64,000 bases of DNA from positions 44,106 through 108,105 of the forward strand of contig CAJINV010000021.1 of the NCBI GenBank assembly GCA_905178155.1, given 5' to 3'. Each line of letters begins with the position of its first letter. The stretch's first letter is position 1. This document shows positions 55,101 through 64,000 of the stretch, in pieces. Below the pieces are notes generated by a model. The model made no database searches and was not told the DNA's origin. It saw nothing but the letters and a program-made list of their open reading frames with translations. The position numbers were made by a program, and so were the translations under genes. This DNA is from Amoebophrya sp. A120. Lineage: Eukaryota; Sar; Dinophyceae; Syndiniales; Amoebophryaceae.

Positions 55101-58100
55101 CGGCGGCCGTGTTGTTGTATGAGTTCAAAAAAAAAATTTTGATTTGGGGAAAACCGGGGTAGTGGGGACAGTTTTACCTAACGTATATTCAGGTCCGCGT
55201 CGACGATCTCCAAAATGTCGGCGGAACCAACGCCCACACGACCCATAACTCGACGAGCATCTCGGCTAGCCGCATAGAGTCCGAAGTCCCCTCCACCTCC
55301 GTCGCTGCTACTCAAATATCCCCAGATAACTGGCAATCCGGCGGGTCGAGCTCTTCCACAGCAACGCACCACTACGGAAGCAGTAGTTCCGCGGATAATT
55401 CCGCTAAACTGAGTGAGGATATCACAGAAAAAACAAAAAGCTTTTATACTTATGTTCACGAAATTGAGTGTGAAGCCGCGTGCATGAGGAATAAACCCAC
55501 ACAAGAGGGAAGTTTGTATTGCGTCGCATCATGATGCAGCATGTTCGACATAATTTGTCTTGCGACAGCGCAAGCAGGAGCTATTAATCAAAAATCGTAA
55601 AAAATGCAAAACGCTTTTTGATTTCGTTTCATAGAGGAGTTGTTCGTCTGGAAGGCGTCGCAGCACCAGGTGGGAACGAACCAACAGGAGCCGTATGTCG
55701 TGGTTCGGGATCGGGACGGGATTTCCCTGCAACTTCTCCCCATGCGCTCCGCGCTGGCGTTTGGGGACAATCGGGAATTGTGGCACCGGGACGCGGAGGG
55801 CCACATTTGGACGCCGGACAAGTCCGCCGTGGTCGACGTCGACTCTAGCGGGAAAGTACTGCTGAAATCGACGCAGGGGCTGTTGAGTACGGGGGCCAGA
55901 AACGCGGAACTGTGGAAATTAGGGGACGATGGTATATATTAGAATAATGCAGCATCAAGTTCATTTCAAATTCAATTGAATACAGGCACGTTTGGTTTGC
56001 ATGCTCTTGCAATGCGACGGTGACCACCGTGAGTCAACCTCGTAATTTGAATTCGATCGGATGTCTACAGTGGGTCGTTTTCAGCCCGCCTGCAGCACGC
56101 TAGTACAAGCAACTGTATAGATACGACAGAAGCATGATGAATCGCCAAACACGACCTGTAAAACAACGAACTCCAAAAGGTACCATGACCTCGGTTCACG
56201 GCAAGGAATACCTTCAATTTCCCGGCGTCGTGGACAGTTTCGTGGACACGCGGTTAATCGACCCGGTGAACATCTCTTATGGCATTCTCAAACGTTACAT
56301 TCTCAACTGTTACATGGATTTGTGATGCAAGAATGGGAAAAGTGAAAGGGGGGGCATTGCGCGTCTTGCATGACAGATTTGGCACAGATTGTGAGCCTGT
56401 TTGGCCCTTCCAGAATTTGTCATGCAGAGCAGCTTGATCGTGTAGATGATAATGGTAGTTTTGCATGACAAATCATGTAACAGTTGAGAATGTAACATTT
56501 GAGAACTCCATATCTCTTCCAACATTCCCGACACTCCCGAGCACCCCGCCTCCTTTGCCATCGACGACAACGTGCACCACAGCTGGGTCGCGCCGCAGGC
56601 GGGCGGGGAGCACCTCCCGCTGGCCGGGAAGGCCGGGTTGATACACCGGAACCACCCGTACTTGGTTGTCGACGCGGGGGAAACGAAATACATCGAATCC
56701 CTACAGTTGGATTTCACCGAGCCACCCAAGGAATTCCTGGTCAGTGGCAGCTCCGACGGGGGACACAGCTGGCAGAAGGTGTTTGGGACGGACTTGAACA
56801 CAGCGTACTTATTGACTTTTTCGTTAAAAGTTGGTCAGTTGCTGTTTTGCATTCTGAAGTTATTTTCACGCTTGGTGTGCCTTAATATGATAGAACTAGA
56901 AGTGCACTGATCTAGTACGCATAAGGTGAGCCATGGACATAAAAATTTTTGACAAATGAAAACGAACAAACTCTAAACACTACAGGTTCAACCTGAAGGT
57001 CCCGATCCACGACAAATTTTCGCACTTGAAAATCACTTTTCTCGAGCCGCTCGGGCAGGCCGTGCCGCACGTCTCCGGGGGCCAGTTCGGGGTCCGCCAC
57101 GTGGCGGTGTACGGTAAGGAGATGGAGCCGGCGTTCGTGGGCGGCTACCCCATTTTTGGCCCGGTGGGGCACTTCAAGTTCGAACACCTGGCCGGCCCCT
57201 TACCCGACGCGGAGAAAATTGACAAGTTGTTGGATCTGGCGAAGCAGTTGGACGTCGCGAATTCGAAGCTTGCCTTGGCGGAGGAAAGGTACGAAGCTGC
57301 GGTGGACCAGCGGAGCTTCATGGGCCTAAACGCCGCCCACGAGAGTTCTGGCGGCGGGGGGTTTTTCGGAACACAATCGATGAACTACGGAAACAGCAGT
57401 AGTAGCAGTACCTCAGGAGCTGGTGCCGGCGGCGGTTCGTTTTTCGGGCGCGCGTTCGGTTACGGCGGTGGGGAACAAGTACAAGACAACAGCGACACAG
57501 GAGCTGCTCAACAGCAGTACCAATCGGATGAACAAATTATGGACACCAGCAGTAGTACCAATCCTTCGATGCTGCAGACGATGGAAATGAGTATGAAACC
57601 TCTGTTCTACGGCATGCTGGCCTTCTGTATCGAAGTGAAAGATCCTCCCTCCCCATATCAAGAAAACGGAAATTTGTGATGCTGCTTTGTGGTCACGAAT
57701 CCCGGTGTCATGCTAGAAGGGAAGAGATGCAGACTGTAGTGCTAGCTGGCGCAGGAACGCCATGCGTCTTCAGCATGACAGGAAGCAACTGGAAATGGGA
57801 AACAGCATGACAAATTTCTTCCAAACGAGGGAACAGCTGCGTCTCTTAGCCTTCTAGCAATACAAGTCGATTCATGTACTCAAATACAGCAACACAAATT
57901 CAAATTTCGTTTTCGATTTGGGGAGGGGTGATTTTTCCTCATAATATCCTGCGGTTTGATATCCTCGAAGACAGCGGAGGGGAAGATCACGACGACAAGG
58001 GACGCGGCGGGTGTGAGCAGAGCCGGCGCCGCGGGGGTCGAAGGTCTGAGCAGGTCGAGTTTAAGGTCGTCTTGTTCATCTTCCGTTGGAGCTGCGCGTA

Positions 58101-58609
58101 GTGACGCCGGCGGGGAGACAGATAAGAATCCTTACACAGTACTAGACGCAGCAGGTGAGGTAGGACGAGAGGAGGTCAAAGGAGGAGCATCTGCAAAAAG
58201 AAATGCGCGTAATTCTAGCAAAAATGGTGGTCAAAGAGCGAAGAATAGCGGGCCAGCAAGGAATAATGAAACTGCTGGTGACCACCGAGTAGACGGTAGA
58301 AGTAGCACAACTAATTCTAATGGTCCGCGCGGGATACTAGACTTCTCGTGTCACGACCTGACAGGCGGTGATAAAGGTGGTAATGATACTAGATCCGGTC
58401 GGGTTTGCAGCGGCTTTTCGGTGCCGGAGTCAATCGCTGGATTCGGCATCAGTATGCCGAAAAGACCTGCGTGGTTGACGTTTTCATCTACTTCGCCTTG
58501 GAACAACACTACAACAAGTGATGTGGCTTCTTCGAAGGGAAGTAGTACCACAGGACGAACTTCCTTTCCTTTCGTGGCGCGACCGCGACGGTGTGCGAAC
58601 TTCTTGTAG
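52142..58609 (+). CDS. Discoidin (F5/8 type C) domain protein
   Basis: Ten exons in exact phase: 52142-52341, 52629-52686, 52958-53028, 53175-53304, 55193-55412, 55635-55931, 56180-56277, 56518-56804, 56986-57627, 57952-58609 (886 residues). The discoidin core is in exons 7-9: DPVNISSNIPDTPEHPASFA, DDNVHHSWVAP, HPYLVVDAGETKYIESLQLD and EFLVSGSSDGGHSWQKVF, then VRHVAVYGKE as the closing strand. Such domains bind sugars or lipids. Before it lies VWKASQHQ...LWHRDAEGHIW, perhaps a beta-trefoil-like part. Downstream are a helix and Gly/Ser-rich linkers. No signal peptide is visible at the chosen ATG, so an upstream exon is possible. Intron 53305-55192 carries the GC-rich insert. Confidence 0.8.
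52342..52623. mobile_element. Introner, family B
   Basis: Starts TATCCTGTGCAAAAACGTCC, ends GGACGTTTTTAAATAGGATA. Exact duplication TTGGA. Confidence 0.92.
52687..52952. mobile_element. Introner, family A, reverse orientation
   Basis: Starts TATCAAATGCAAATACGTTT, ends GACACTTTCGCATTTGATA. Exact duplication ACGAA. Confidence 0.92.
53506..53564 (+). repeat. Direct repeat copy 1 (exon 5 start)
   Basis: 59 bp identical to 55186-55244: TATTCAG (3' splice site) plus the first 52 nt of exon 5. Confidence 0.95.
53565..55185. other. GC-rich insert within discoidin gene intron
   Basis: About 1.6 kb, very GC-rich from 53565 to 55100, then a short AT-rich end. Many frames are open on both strands because of composition, but none is recognisable. 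No clear terminal inverted repeat found. Confidence 0.7.
55186..55244 (+). repeat. Direct repeat copy 2 (working exon 5 start)
   Basis: Identical to 53506-53564; this copy continues into the open exon frame. Confidence 0.95.
56278..56512. mobile_element. Introner, family D
   Basis: Starts TATGGCATTCTCAAACGTTA, ends ACATTTGAGAACTCCATA; TTCTCAACTGTTACATG is repeated inverted. Exact duplication TCTCT. Confidence 0.92.
57628..57946. mobile_element. Introner, family E
   Basis: Starts TATCGAAGTGAAAGATCCTC, ends GGTGATTTTTCCTCATAATA. Duplication TTCTG/TCCTG (4 of 5). The right end has an extra ATA. Confidence 0.85.
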
Positions 58610-58719
58610 AGGATAGCGAAGAGCAAGAGTCTTGTTCATCTCTGTTGTAGAGTTCGCGACGGTGTGCGAACTTCTTGTAGAGAATAGCGAAGATCAAGAT
58701 TCTTGTTCATCTCTGTTCG
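58585..58719. repeat. 71-bp tandem duplication across the stop codon
   Basis: Two copies beginning GCGACGGTGTGCGAACTTCT (58585 and 58656), about 95% alike. The first holds the stop of the discoidin gene. Confidence 0.85.
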
Positions 58720-61103
58720 TTGTTTTTTATCGGGAAGGTAAAGAAAGGGACGATAGCTCGTAGTTCTAGCGAAGTGCAGTGCGCCGGGAGCTTCCTTGGT
58801 TAAAGGACGGATTCTGAATCAAATGCTAGTGATTGAAGCGACGGTTAGGTAAGGATTACACATGATTCCAAGAAAGAGCATAGAAATCCTTTTGAAATAG
58901 AGGGACGATTCTTGAGCGACTTAAAATTTGGGTTAGGTTTTACAGATACACAACTTGTACACATTTTTCGTTCTTCGGCGCGCCCGACGTGATAATCAGC
59001 ATATACAGCATAAGTGCAATATAGATGTTTAGAAACTCTGGCGGGAGCTATGTTTTTATGAAACAGATTCCCGAAGATGACGATGAAAAAGTTCTACTGC
59101 TACTTAGACGCCTAAATGAATAATGACATACCCCAGAAAGTGGGGCCATAACTTTTCTAGAGCGACCATTTTTCAACATTTATCGAAAACTTTTCTACGA
59201 AGAGCGACACAAAAATTTTCACAACGTGTAAGATCGACCTGCGCAAAGCCGCTTCGGGTGCAGCTTCACCATGAGGATGTACGCCACTTTTTTACAACTC
59301 CGAATTATCGATAGAAAAGCGTGGCCAAGAAATAAGAAAAACCACACGACCGGAACATTACTCAATACCTCTCAACCTCTTTGGCGCCACCCTCCTATGC
59401 TTAGAAAGGAATTTCCGCATAAAGGTTTTGTTCCTACATAACCTCATGCAATTGCTGATTTGAACTCTCACCCAAGAACTAGTACTGCCTTTGGGTGCAG
59501 GTGCACAGGCGGATCAGCAGTGCATTTTCAAAGAGTTGCGCGTCGAGCCTTATTTCATCAGACAGCAGGATATTTTTTACCAAGATGAACGAGCCGCTGT
59601 TACTTTTTCACCAAGCACGAGCAGCTTGTTCAGGGATAAAACCGCAGGTCTTGATTCAGAAAAAAGAAACGAAGGCACGGAATGAAGAGATAAAATCCTG
59701 CGCCGAGGAAAACGAAATTAAGTAGTTTTTCACCACATCTTCAGAGAGCGCCCGCGGAGTTGCGGACAAATCATTGTGTTGAAATCTGATCATACGTGTG
59801 TAGCTCGGTATAGATATGAAGTTGAAATAAAAGGAAAAAATTGCTTTACATAATTACGTAATCTATGAGTTCTTGTGACGCCAGATCCACTTCGCTTCCC
59901 AGAGGATAGAATTCAAGCAGATTCTTCTTCATCTTCGTGATCGAAATTAAGCGCAGAGTGATCGAGATCACTTTCAGAATGAAAAATGAATGAAAAGGCA
60001 TCTTATGCCTATAAAATTCTGATCCTCACCGTGAGCAAGCGACAGAAGTGGAAGCGATCCGAAAATTTATGTTGGTACGACAATAAAAGTTGATTTGTTC
60101 GTTTTTGTCAACATACAGGGATGCTGAAAAATAAACGAGAAGCAACAACGTGCCAGTTGTATGCTTTTTCGTTCAGAAATGAACGTATTATACTCTAGAG
60201 CTCGATGATATGATGAAACATCTTCGTGTAGCAAAACCGGTTTCCGTTTAGAACTATGTTTCCCGTCTATTCGCATGCAAAGCTAGGCTGTTATTAAGTG
60301 AGTTAGTTGTAGGTACAGGTAGAACGTCTTGTACTTGTTCCCCACAACAGCGGGGGGATCGACGAACCCTCGCTGCGGGCTACAGCCTACAGGTAACTCT
60401 GTTGCGGTTGCCCCTCATTACTACGTCTTCGCGCAGTGGCTCACTTCTTCTCGTCGAACAGGCGTGGCGTCTGGGCACTCTGGTTACGGACTTCGGTCTC
60501 GACCCTGTTGTCGCTCCAGCGCCACAAACCCAAAAAACTCCAGTCCCCGAGCCCAGTCCCTTAACAGGTCCAGAGAGCCACTGAGCACGCAGCAGCTGGG
60601 TCGAATGGGGTGATCGCAGTACAGACTCGGTGTCGGGCCTTGAGCGGTAGAAGGAAGACAACGAGTGGCACTGAAGTCCTAGGTTATGCACACCCGGAAG
60701 GGCTATTTGTCCACTTTTACAGATCTACTATCCGCTCGGCTTGTCGGCACCAAAAATAAGTCCTATAGTTAAGCTTAAGAAAGAAGTAGCTTAGTAGATA
60801 GAAGCTTACTATAGAGGTTTCCTCCTCCTCCTTAAGTGAGTTAGTTGCAGTTCTAGTTGTTATGAAAGCAGCACTAAGCTTCATTTTTAGTCGACTGTAT
60901 CAAGTATGTGATTCCATTGTTTTGTTTAGTTTTGATTTTGCTGCACCCATTTCGACTTCCTTTTTTTTACAATTCATTGAAACTGCTGATTTTATGAACG
61001 ATCGACAGCTAGAAAACAATAACAAACGTTAAGATTCCTATATCGTCTTTCTTTCCTCCATCAGTCCCAGTGTGTAGTACAACAACAACTGCCTTCTAGA
61101 AAA
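58720..61103. other. Intergenic, 2.4 kb, no gene supported
   Basis: A + strand frame at 59491-59685 (LRVEPYFIRQQDIFYQDE) looks mildly coding but has no neighbours in phase. AGTGAGTTAGTTG occurs twice (about 60298 and 60835). Otherwise nothing recognised. Confidence 0.45.
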
Positions 61104-64000
61104 ATGGCAACATCTCGAGGACGAGGACGTCGACGTACTTTTTTCGGGAAGATGATCGCGACAGTTTGTGCTCTCCTCGTTCTAACCGCCCAAATCGCGG
61201 ACCAATCTATAATCGCAGCGACAAAGTTGGCGGGTGCGAATGTTCCTGGTCGTGATTGTCGCAGTCATGGAGATCACGATGCCCCTTTGTCAACCTCTGG
61301 TGGTCTTGCAGTTGCAGATGCTTTTGACATCGAAGAACTCTCCTGGACGAGGAAGACATCATCTTCAAGCAAAGAAGATCCAAATAAAGTCGACACAACT
61401 CTACTTGCGCACAACCTTGCCTTTTTGACAAAGTCCGACTGCCGCGCCGTTCGAACCACCTCCAAGCAGATTGAAGAATGCGGAAAGCTGGAGGACAAAC
61501 GTGTGGAAGCGGCTTGGCAGGAGGTGTTAGCGACGGAGGAGAAGTTGCGGAGACAGCAGTTGCCCGCACTGAAACTGGCTTTCGAGAAACTTTTTAAGGA
61601 GAGAAGGCAGCTGGAGAAAGTGGCAGGACTGAACAAGACGTTCTTCCGCCCCGAGCTCCGGGAAATCGGCGAGGAGATCCTCGCGAAGGCGGAGAGGCTG
61701 ACCACTTTGGTCTGGAAGTTTGTTGACTCCGAGGAGCAGGGCGATCGAGAGTTTCAGACGATGCTGGACCAGAAGATTGATGTCGAACCAGGAGCGGTCT
61801 CTCGTCCCCAAAAATCGTTTAAGGACACTACTGGTAAAATAAACCCAGCCTACCTGCAAGAAGAACGAAATAAACGCGGCAGAGAACCACGCAGCCGCAA
61901 GAACTTTATCCGGGTGCGCGACTCGATGTTTAAGCATTTGAAGACAGCCAGTCTTGAGTTCCTGCAAATCGCTGCGGAATTTCACGACGAACAGAAAACA
62001 GCAGAAGCCGATGAGAAACGAAGATTACAGAAGGAGCATGATTTAGCCGATCTGGAATATGTTGGAGCAAGAACGCGACGAGCAGCTGCAGGATGCGATA
62101 ACGAACCAGCAACAGGTAGTACTAGTTCAGCACCTGGTGCTGCGACTACTTCCTTGCAAGAACAGGAGACTAGCGGTGCTGCGCCTCATGCGCCAGCTGA
62201 TGTTTTACTTTCACATGGGGGTCGTCGTTCTTGTGGTCCCCCGACGAGCTTGGACGAGCTTTTTATCGCGGACGAGCTCGGACGCCGAGTGGGCACAACA
62301 AGTGCCCCGCATAACGCGGACGATCACGATTTGGCCCCGCTTTGTTCATCTCCGAAGACGTCGACCATATTGGAGGCCCGGAGCGCCGCCGGAAAGAATT
62401 TCAGGCGATCTAAATATTTTCACAAGGACACCACAACGAGAACCTCTAGTACTGCTAGCACAGCTCCGTCGTTGTACGATCCTCTGCAGGAGTCTCAAAA
62501 GCTGGCCAAACAGCTGCAGATTTACGGGGCGGTGATCGCAACGGCGTTTGTCTACCGTTGGATCACAGACCCAGAGAACCGGTCGGACGTGATTTCCTTG
62601 CGGAAAGACAAAAAGGAATTCGAGACGGTGCAGGAACTTTTGTCCCTGCTGAGGATCGAACTCCCGGAGGAGAAGAGGAATGGCGCAACTGCTCGGCAGG
62701 ACGACCTGCGAAATAGCAAATACTGGTTTTCGGCGGATGCGGTTTCACAGGTGGAAACAAGGATGTTTCATGTCAACAACTTGAAGTTGTTAAAACACTT
62801 GCAACAGCGAGGTTACCTCGGTGGACATCATGATGGAAATGAAATCACAGCGAAACAAGGAACGGCAAGTAGTAACCGGAGCCTCATTTCTCCATTCCAC
62901 CTGACGAAGACGCTCCTTTTGGAACGCACGATTTTAGAATTCCCCGTGGACTACAGTATATCGGGACGGGATACCTATTCCTCAGCCAACGGGCAGCAGC
63001 TCTCCGAGGCCGATTTGGCGCTGGATGTCGGCGGGTACGCGGTGAGTGCGCAAGTCTTGATGCGGAAGTGGGAAATCGAAAAGAAACGGCTACAGCGGGA
63101 AGAGCTCGCACAGAGACGGACGTTGCACGGGGATGTTGAACAAGATGATTTTCATGCCGCGGAAGATGCAGTGGCGGGAGAAATTCTAAAAGCGCCTATG
63201 ACGACGTCGACCCAAGTAGAAGAGCATTACCTGAAGCATCCTCTGCTGTTTGAGCTCGAAGAGGCGGTTGCGATGCTCGGAGCGTTTGAGGTAAAAGACC
63301 TTGTTGGCAATAAATCTAAAGGCAGCATGTCCTCGTCCTCCGTCCTCGGCCGCGCTGCAGGAATGAGACCACAAAGGACATCAAGAGCAGCTCCTCCACC
63401 GATGATTGCCGTCACCAACCGAGATTACCACAACTGGCTCCTTCTCACGATGCGCGCCGCCTTCCCCCCTGACCTCGAGCGCACTTTCAAGCGGCGGAGG
63501 TTTCCGGGGCGAAAGAATCCAGACGGGTATCCGGCGATCTTAGTCGGGCGGCAATTGGTGGCACGCAGACTGATTCAAGTCGCGAATTTTGAGGCGGAGC
63601 AGGCGGTACTGTTGATGAGACCAAGTGATGTTGGCACCATCTCCATGCCGGAGATAATTTCTCCCTTCCTGAAGGAGCTGCTGGAAAGTTTGGTGCTCGG
63701 ACGGGTTGGCAGGCGAGAAGATTGGAGGATGGACAAAAGCTACACCGTCCGTGAGCAACTGCAGCGGGCGATGCTGTCGGAGTTTCTCGGGAAGGAGAAA
63801 ATGCACGCGTTTGGTGCGTCGGGGTACTTGGTTTTCGAGATTCTGAACGGCCTGCACAAAAAACAATTCGAGCTGGTGGAAGTTGTTGTCGACGACGCAG
63901 TTGTAGAGATGACGAGTGCTGCAGCAGCCGGAGTTTATCCTCGTGGTGCTTCAGCATCCTCGAAGACCATCTCTGGAAAAGAAGCTGCTGGCAGAACTAA
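61104..64000 (+). CDS. Long coiled-coil-rich secretory/membrane protein, 3' truncated by window edge
   Basis: ATG at 61104 opens a frame with no stop to the window end (965 codons). The N-terminus has a basic start and hydrophobic segment (KMIATVCALLVLTAQIA), a signal peptide or anchor. Residues about 130-320 are charged, heptad-like helix (EVLATEEKLRRQQLPALKLA; LREIGEEILAKAERL). A second hydrophobic patch follows LAKQLQIYGAVIATAFVYRW near residue 480. Later parts mix conserved-looking stretches (DYHNWLLLTMRAAFPPDLER; KSYTVREQLQRAMLSEFLGK) with Ser/Thr linkers. No introner is seen. No family recognised; it could be an unusually long single exon of a larger gene. Confidence 0.75.
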   Translation, partial: MATSRGRGRRRTFFGKMIATVCALLVLTAQIADQSIIAATKLAGANVPGRDCRSHGDHDAPLSTSGGLAVADAFDIEELSWTRKTSSSSKEDPNKVDTTLLAHNLAFLTKSDCRAVRTTSKQIEECGKLEDKRVEAAWQEVLATEEKLRRQQLPALKLAFEKLFKERRQLEKVAGLNKTFFRPELREIGEEILAKAERLTTLVWKFVDSEEQGDREFQTMLDQKIDVEPGAVSRPQKSFKDTTGKINPAYLQEERNKRGREPRSRKNFIRVRDSMFKHLKTASLEFLQIAAEFHDEQKTAEADEKRRLQKEHDLADLEYVGARTRRAAAGCDNEPATGSTSSAPGAATTSLQEQETSGAAPHAPADVLLSHGGRRSCGPPTSLDELFIADELGRRVGTTSAPHNADDHDLAPLCSSPKTSTILEARSAAGKNFRRSKYFHKDTTTRTSSTASTAPSLYDPLQESQKLAKQLQIYGAVIATAFVYRWITDPENRSDVISLRKDKKEFETVQELLSLLRIELPEEKRNGATARQDDLRNSKYWFSADAVSQVETRMFHVNNLKLLKHLQQRGYLGGHHDGNEITAKQGTASSNRSLISPFHLTKTLLLERTILEFPVDYSISGRDTYSSANGQQLSEADLALDVGGYAVSAQVLMRKWEIEKKRLQREELAQRRTLHGDVEQDDFHAAEDAVAGEILKAPMTTSTQVEEHYLKHPLLFELEEAVAMLGAFEVKDLVGNKSKGSMSSSSVLGRAAGMRPQRTSRAAPPPMIAVTNRDYHNWLLLTMRAAFPPDLERTFKRRRFPGRKNPDGYPAILVGRQLVARRLIQVANFEAEQAVLLMRPSDVGTISMPEIISPFLKELLESLVLGRVGRREDWRMDKSYTVREQLQRAMLSEFLGKEKMHAFGASGYLVFEILNGLHKKQFELVEVVVDDAVVEMTSAAAAGVYPRGASASSKTISGKEAAGRT

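Overview
The window looks like nuclear DNA of an alveolate protist, most likely a dinoflagellate of the Amoebophrya/Syndiniales kind. This rests on three things seen here: (i) every convincingly coding gene lies on the + strand, as in the one-direction gene arrays of dinoflagellates; (ii) genes are cut by dozens of short, transposon-like introns ('introners') with terminal inverted repeats, 5-bp target duplications and mostly non GT-AG ends, a feature reported for Amoebophrya; (iii) proteins are eukaryotic (signal peptides, DUF2252, HINT, P2-type ATPase, discoidin) with long Ser/Thr/Ala-rich linkers. The species assignment is inference, not proof.

Layout: 3-1352, 3' part of a repeat-rich single-pass membrane protein; 2762-5390, hypothetical multi-exon gene; 5391-7344, mostly non-coding with a GC-rich island; 7345-9606, HINT/HIT nucleotide hydrolase gene with a duplicated first exon; 10113-12484 and 13372-17702, two neighbouring secretory proteins with SAM-methyltransferase-like signatures; 18751-24303, large glycosyltransferase-like gene with a DTD motif; 24869-27883, a 1004-residue single-exon secretory/membrane glycosyltransferase-like protein; 28407-32589, DUF2252 protein of 806 residues in nine exons; 34713-45736, P2-type cation ATPase in about nineteen exons; 48039-50368, small secreted acidic protein in eight exons; 52142-58609, discoidin-domain protein in ten exons; 61104-64000, long coiled-coil-rich ORF that runs off the window end.

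The dominant signal is the introner system. I located 36 elements. Almost all begin TATC/TATG or a close variant and end GATA/CATA, have inverted termini of about 20-40 bp, and are flanked by a 5-bp duplication (19 exact). Removing each element together with one copy of the duplication restores an open frame in nearly every case, including inside the TGDGVNDAP motif of the ATPase. Several unrelated terminal-repeat families (called A to F here) share the same extreme ends. Family A elements sit in both orientations relative to the gene and are apparently spliced in both.

A second, separate pattern is seen at three loci (HINT, ATPase, discoidin gene): 48-84 bp direct repeats that cover the start of an exon, two of them including its 3' splice site, flank 0.9-1.7 kb of unusual DNA, so that the upstream copy plus the insert can be absorbed into an intron. 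A 1.2-kb GC-rich element with GGTAACC ends (14058-15270) is a third type of inserted intron.
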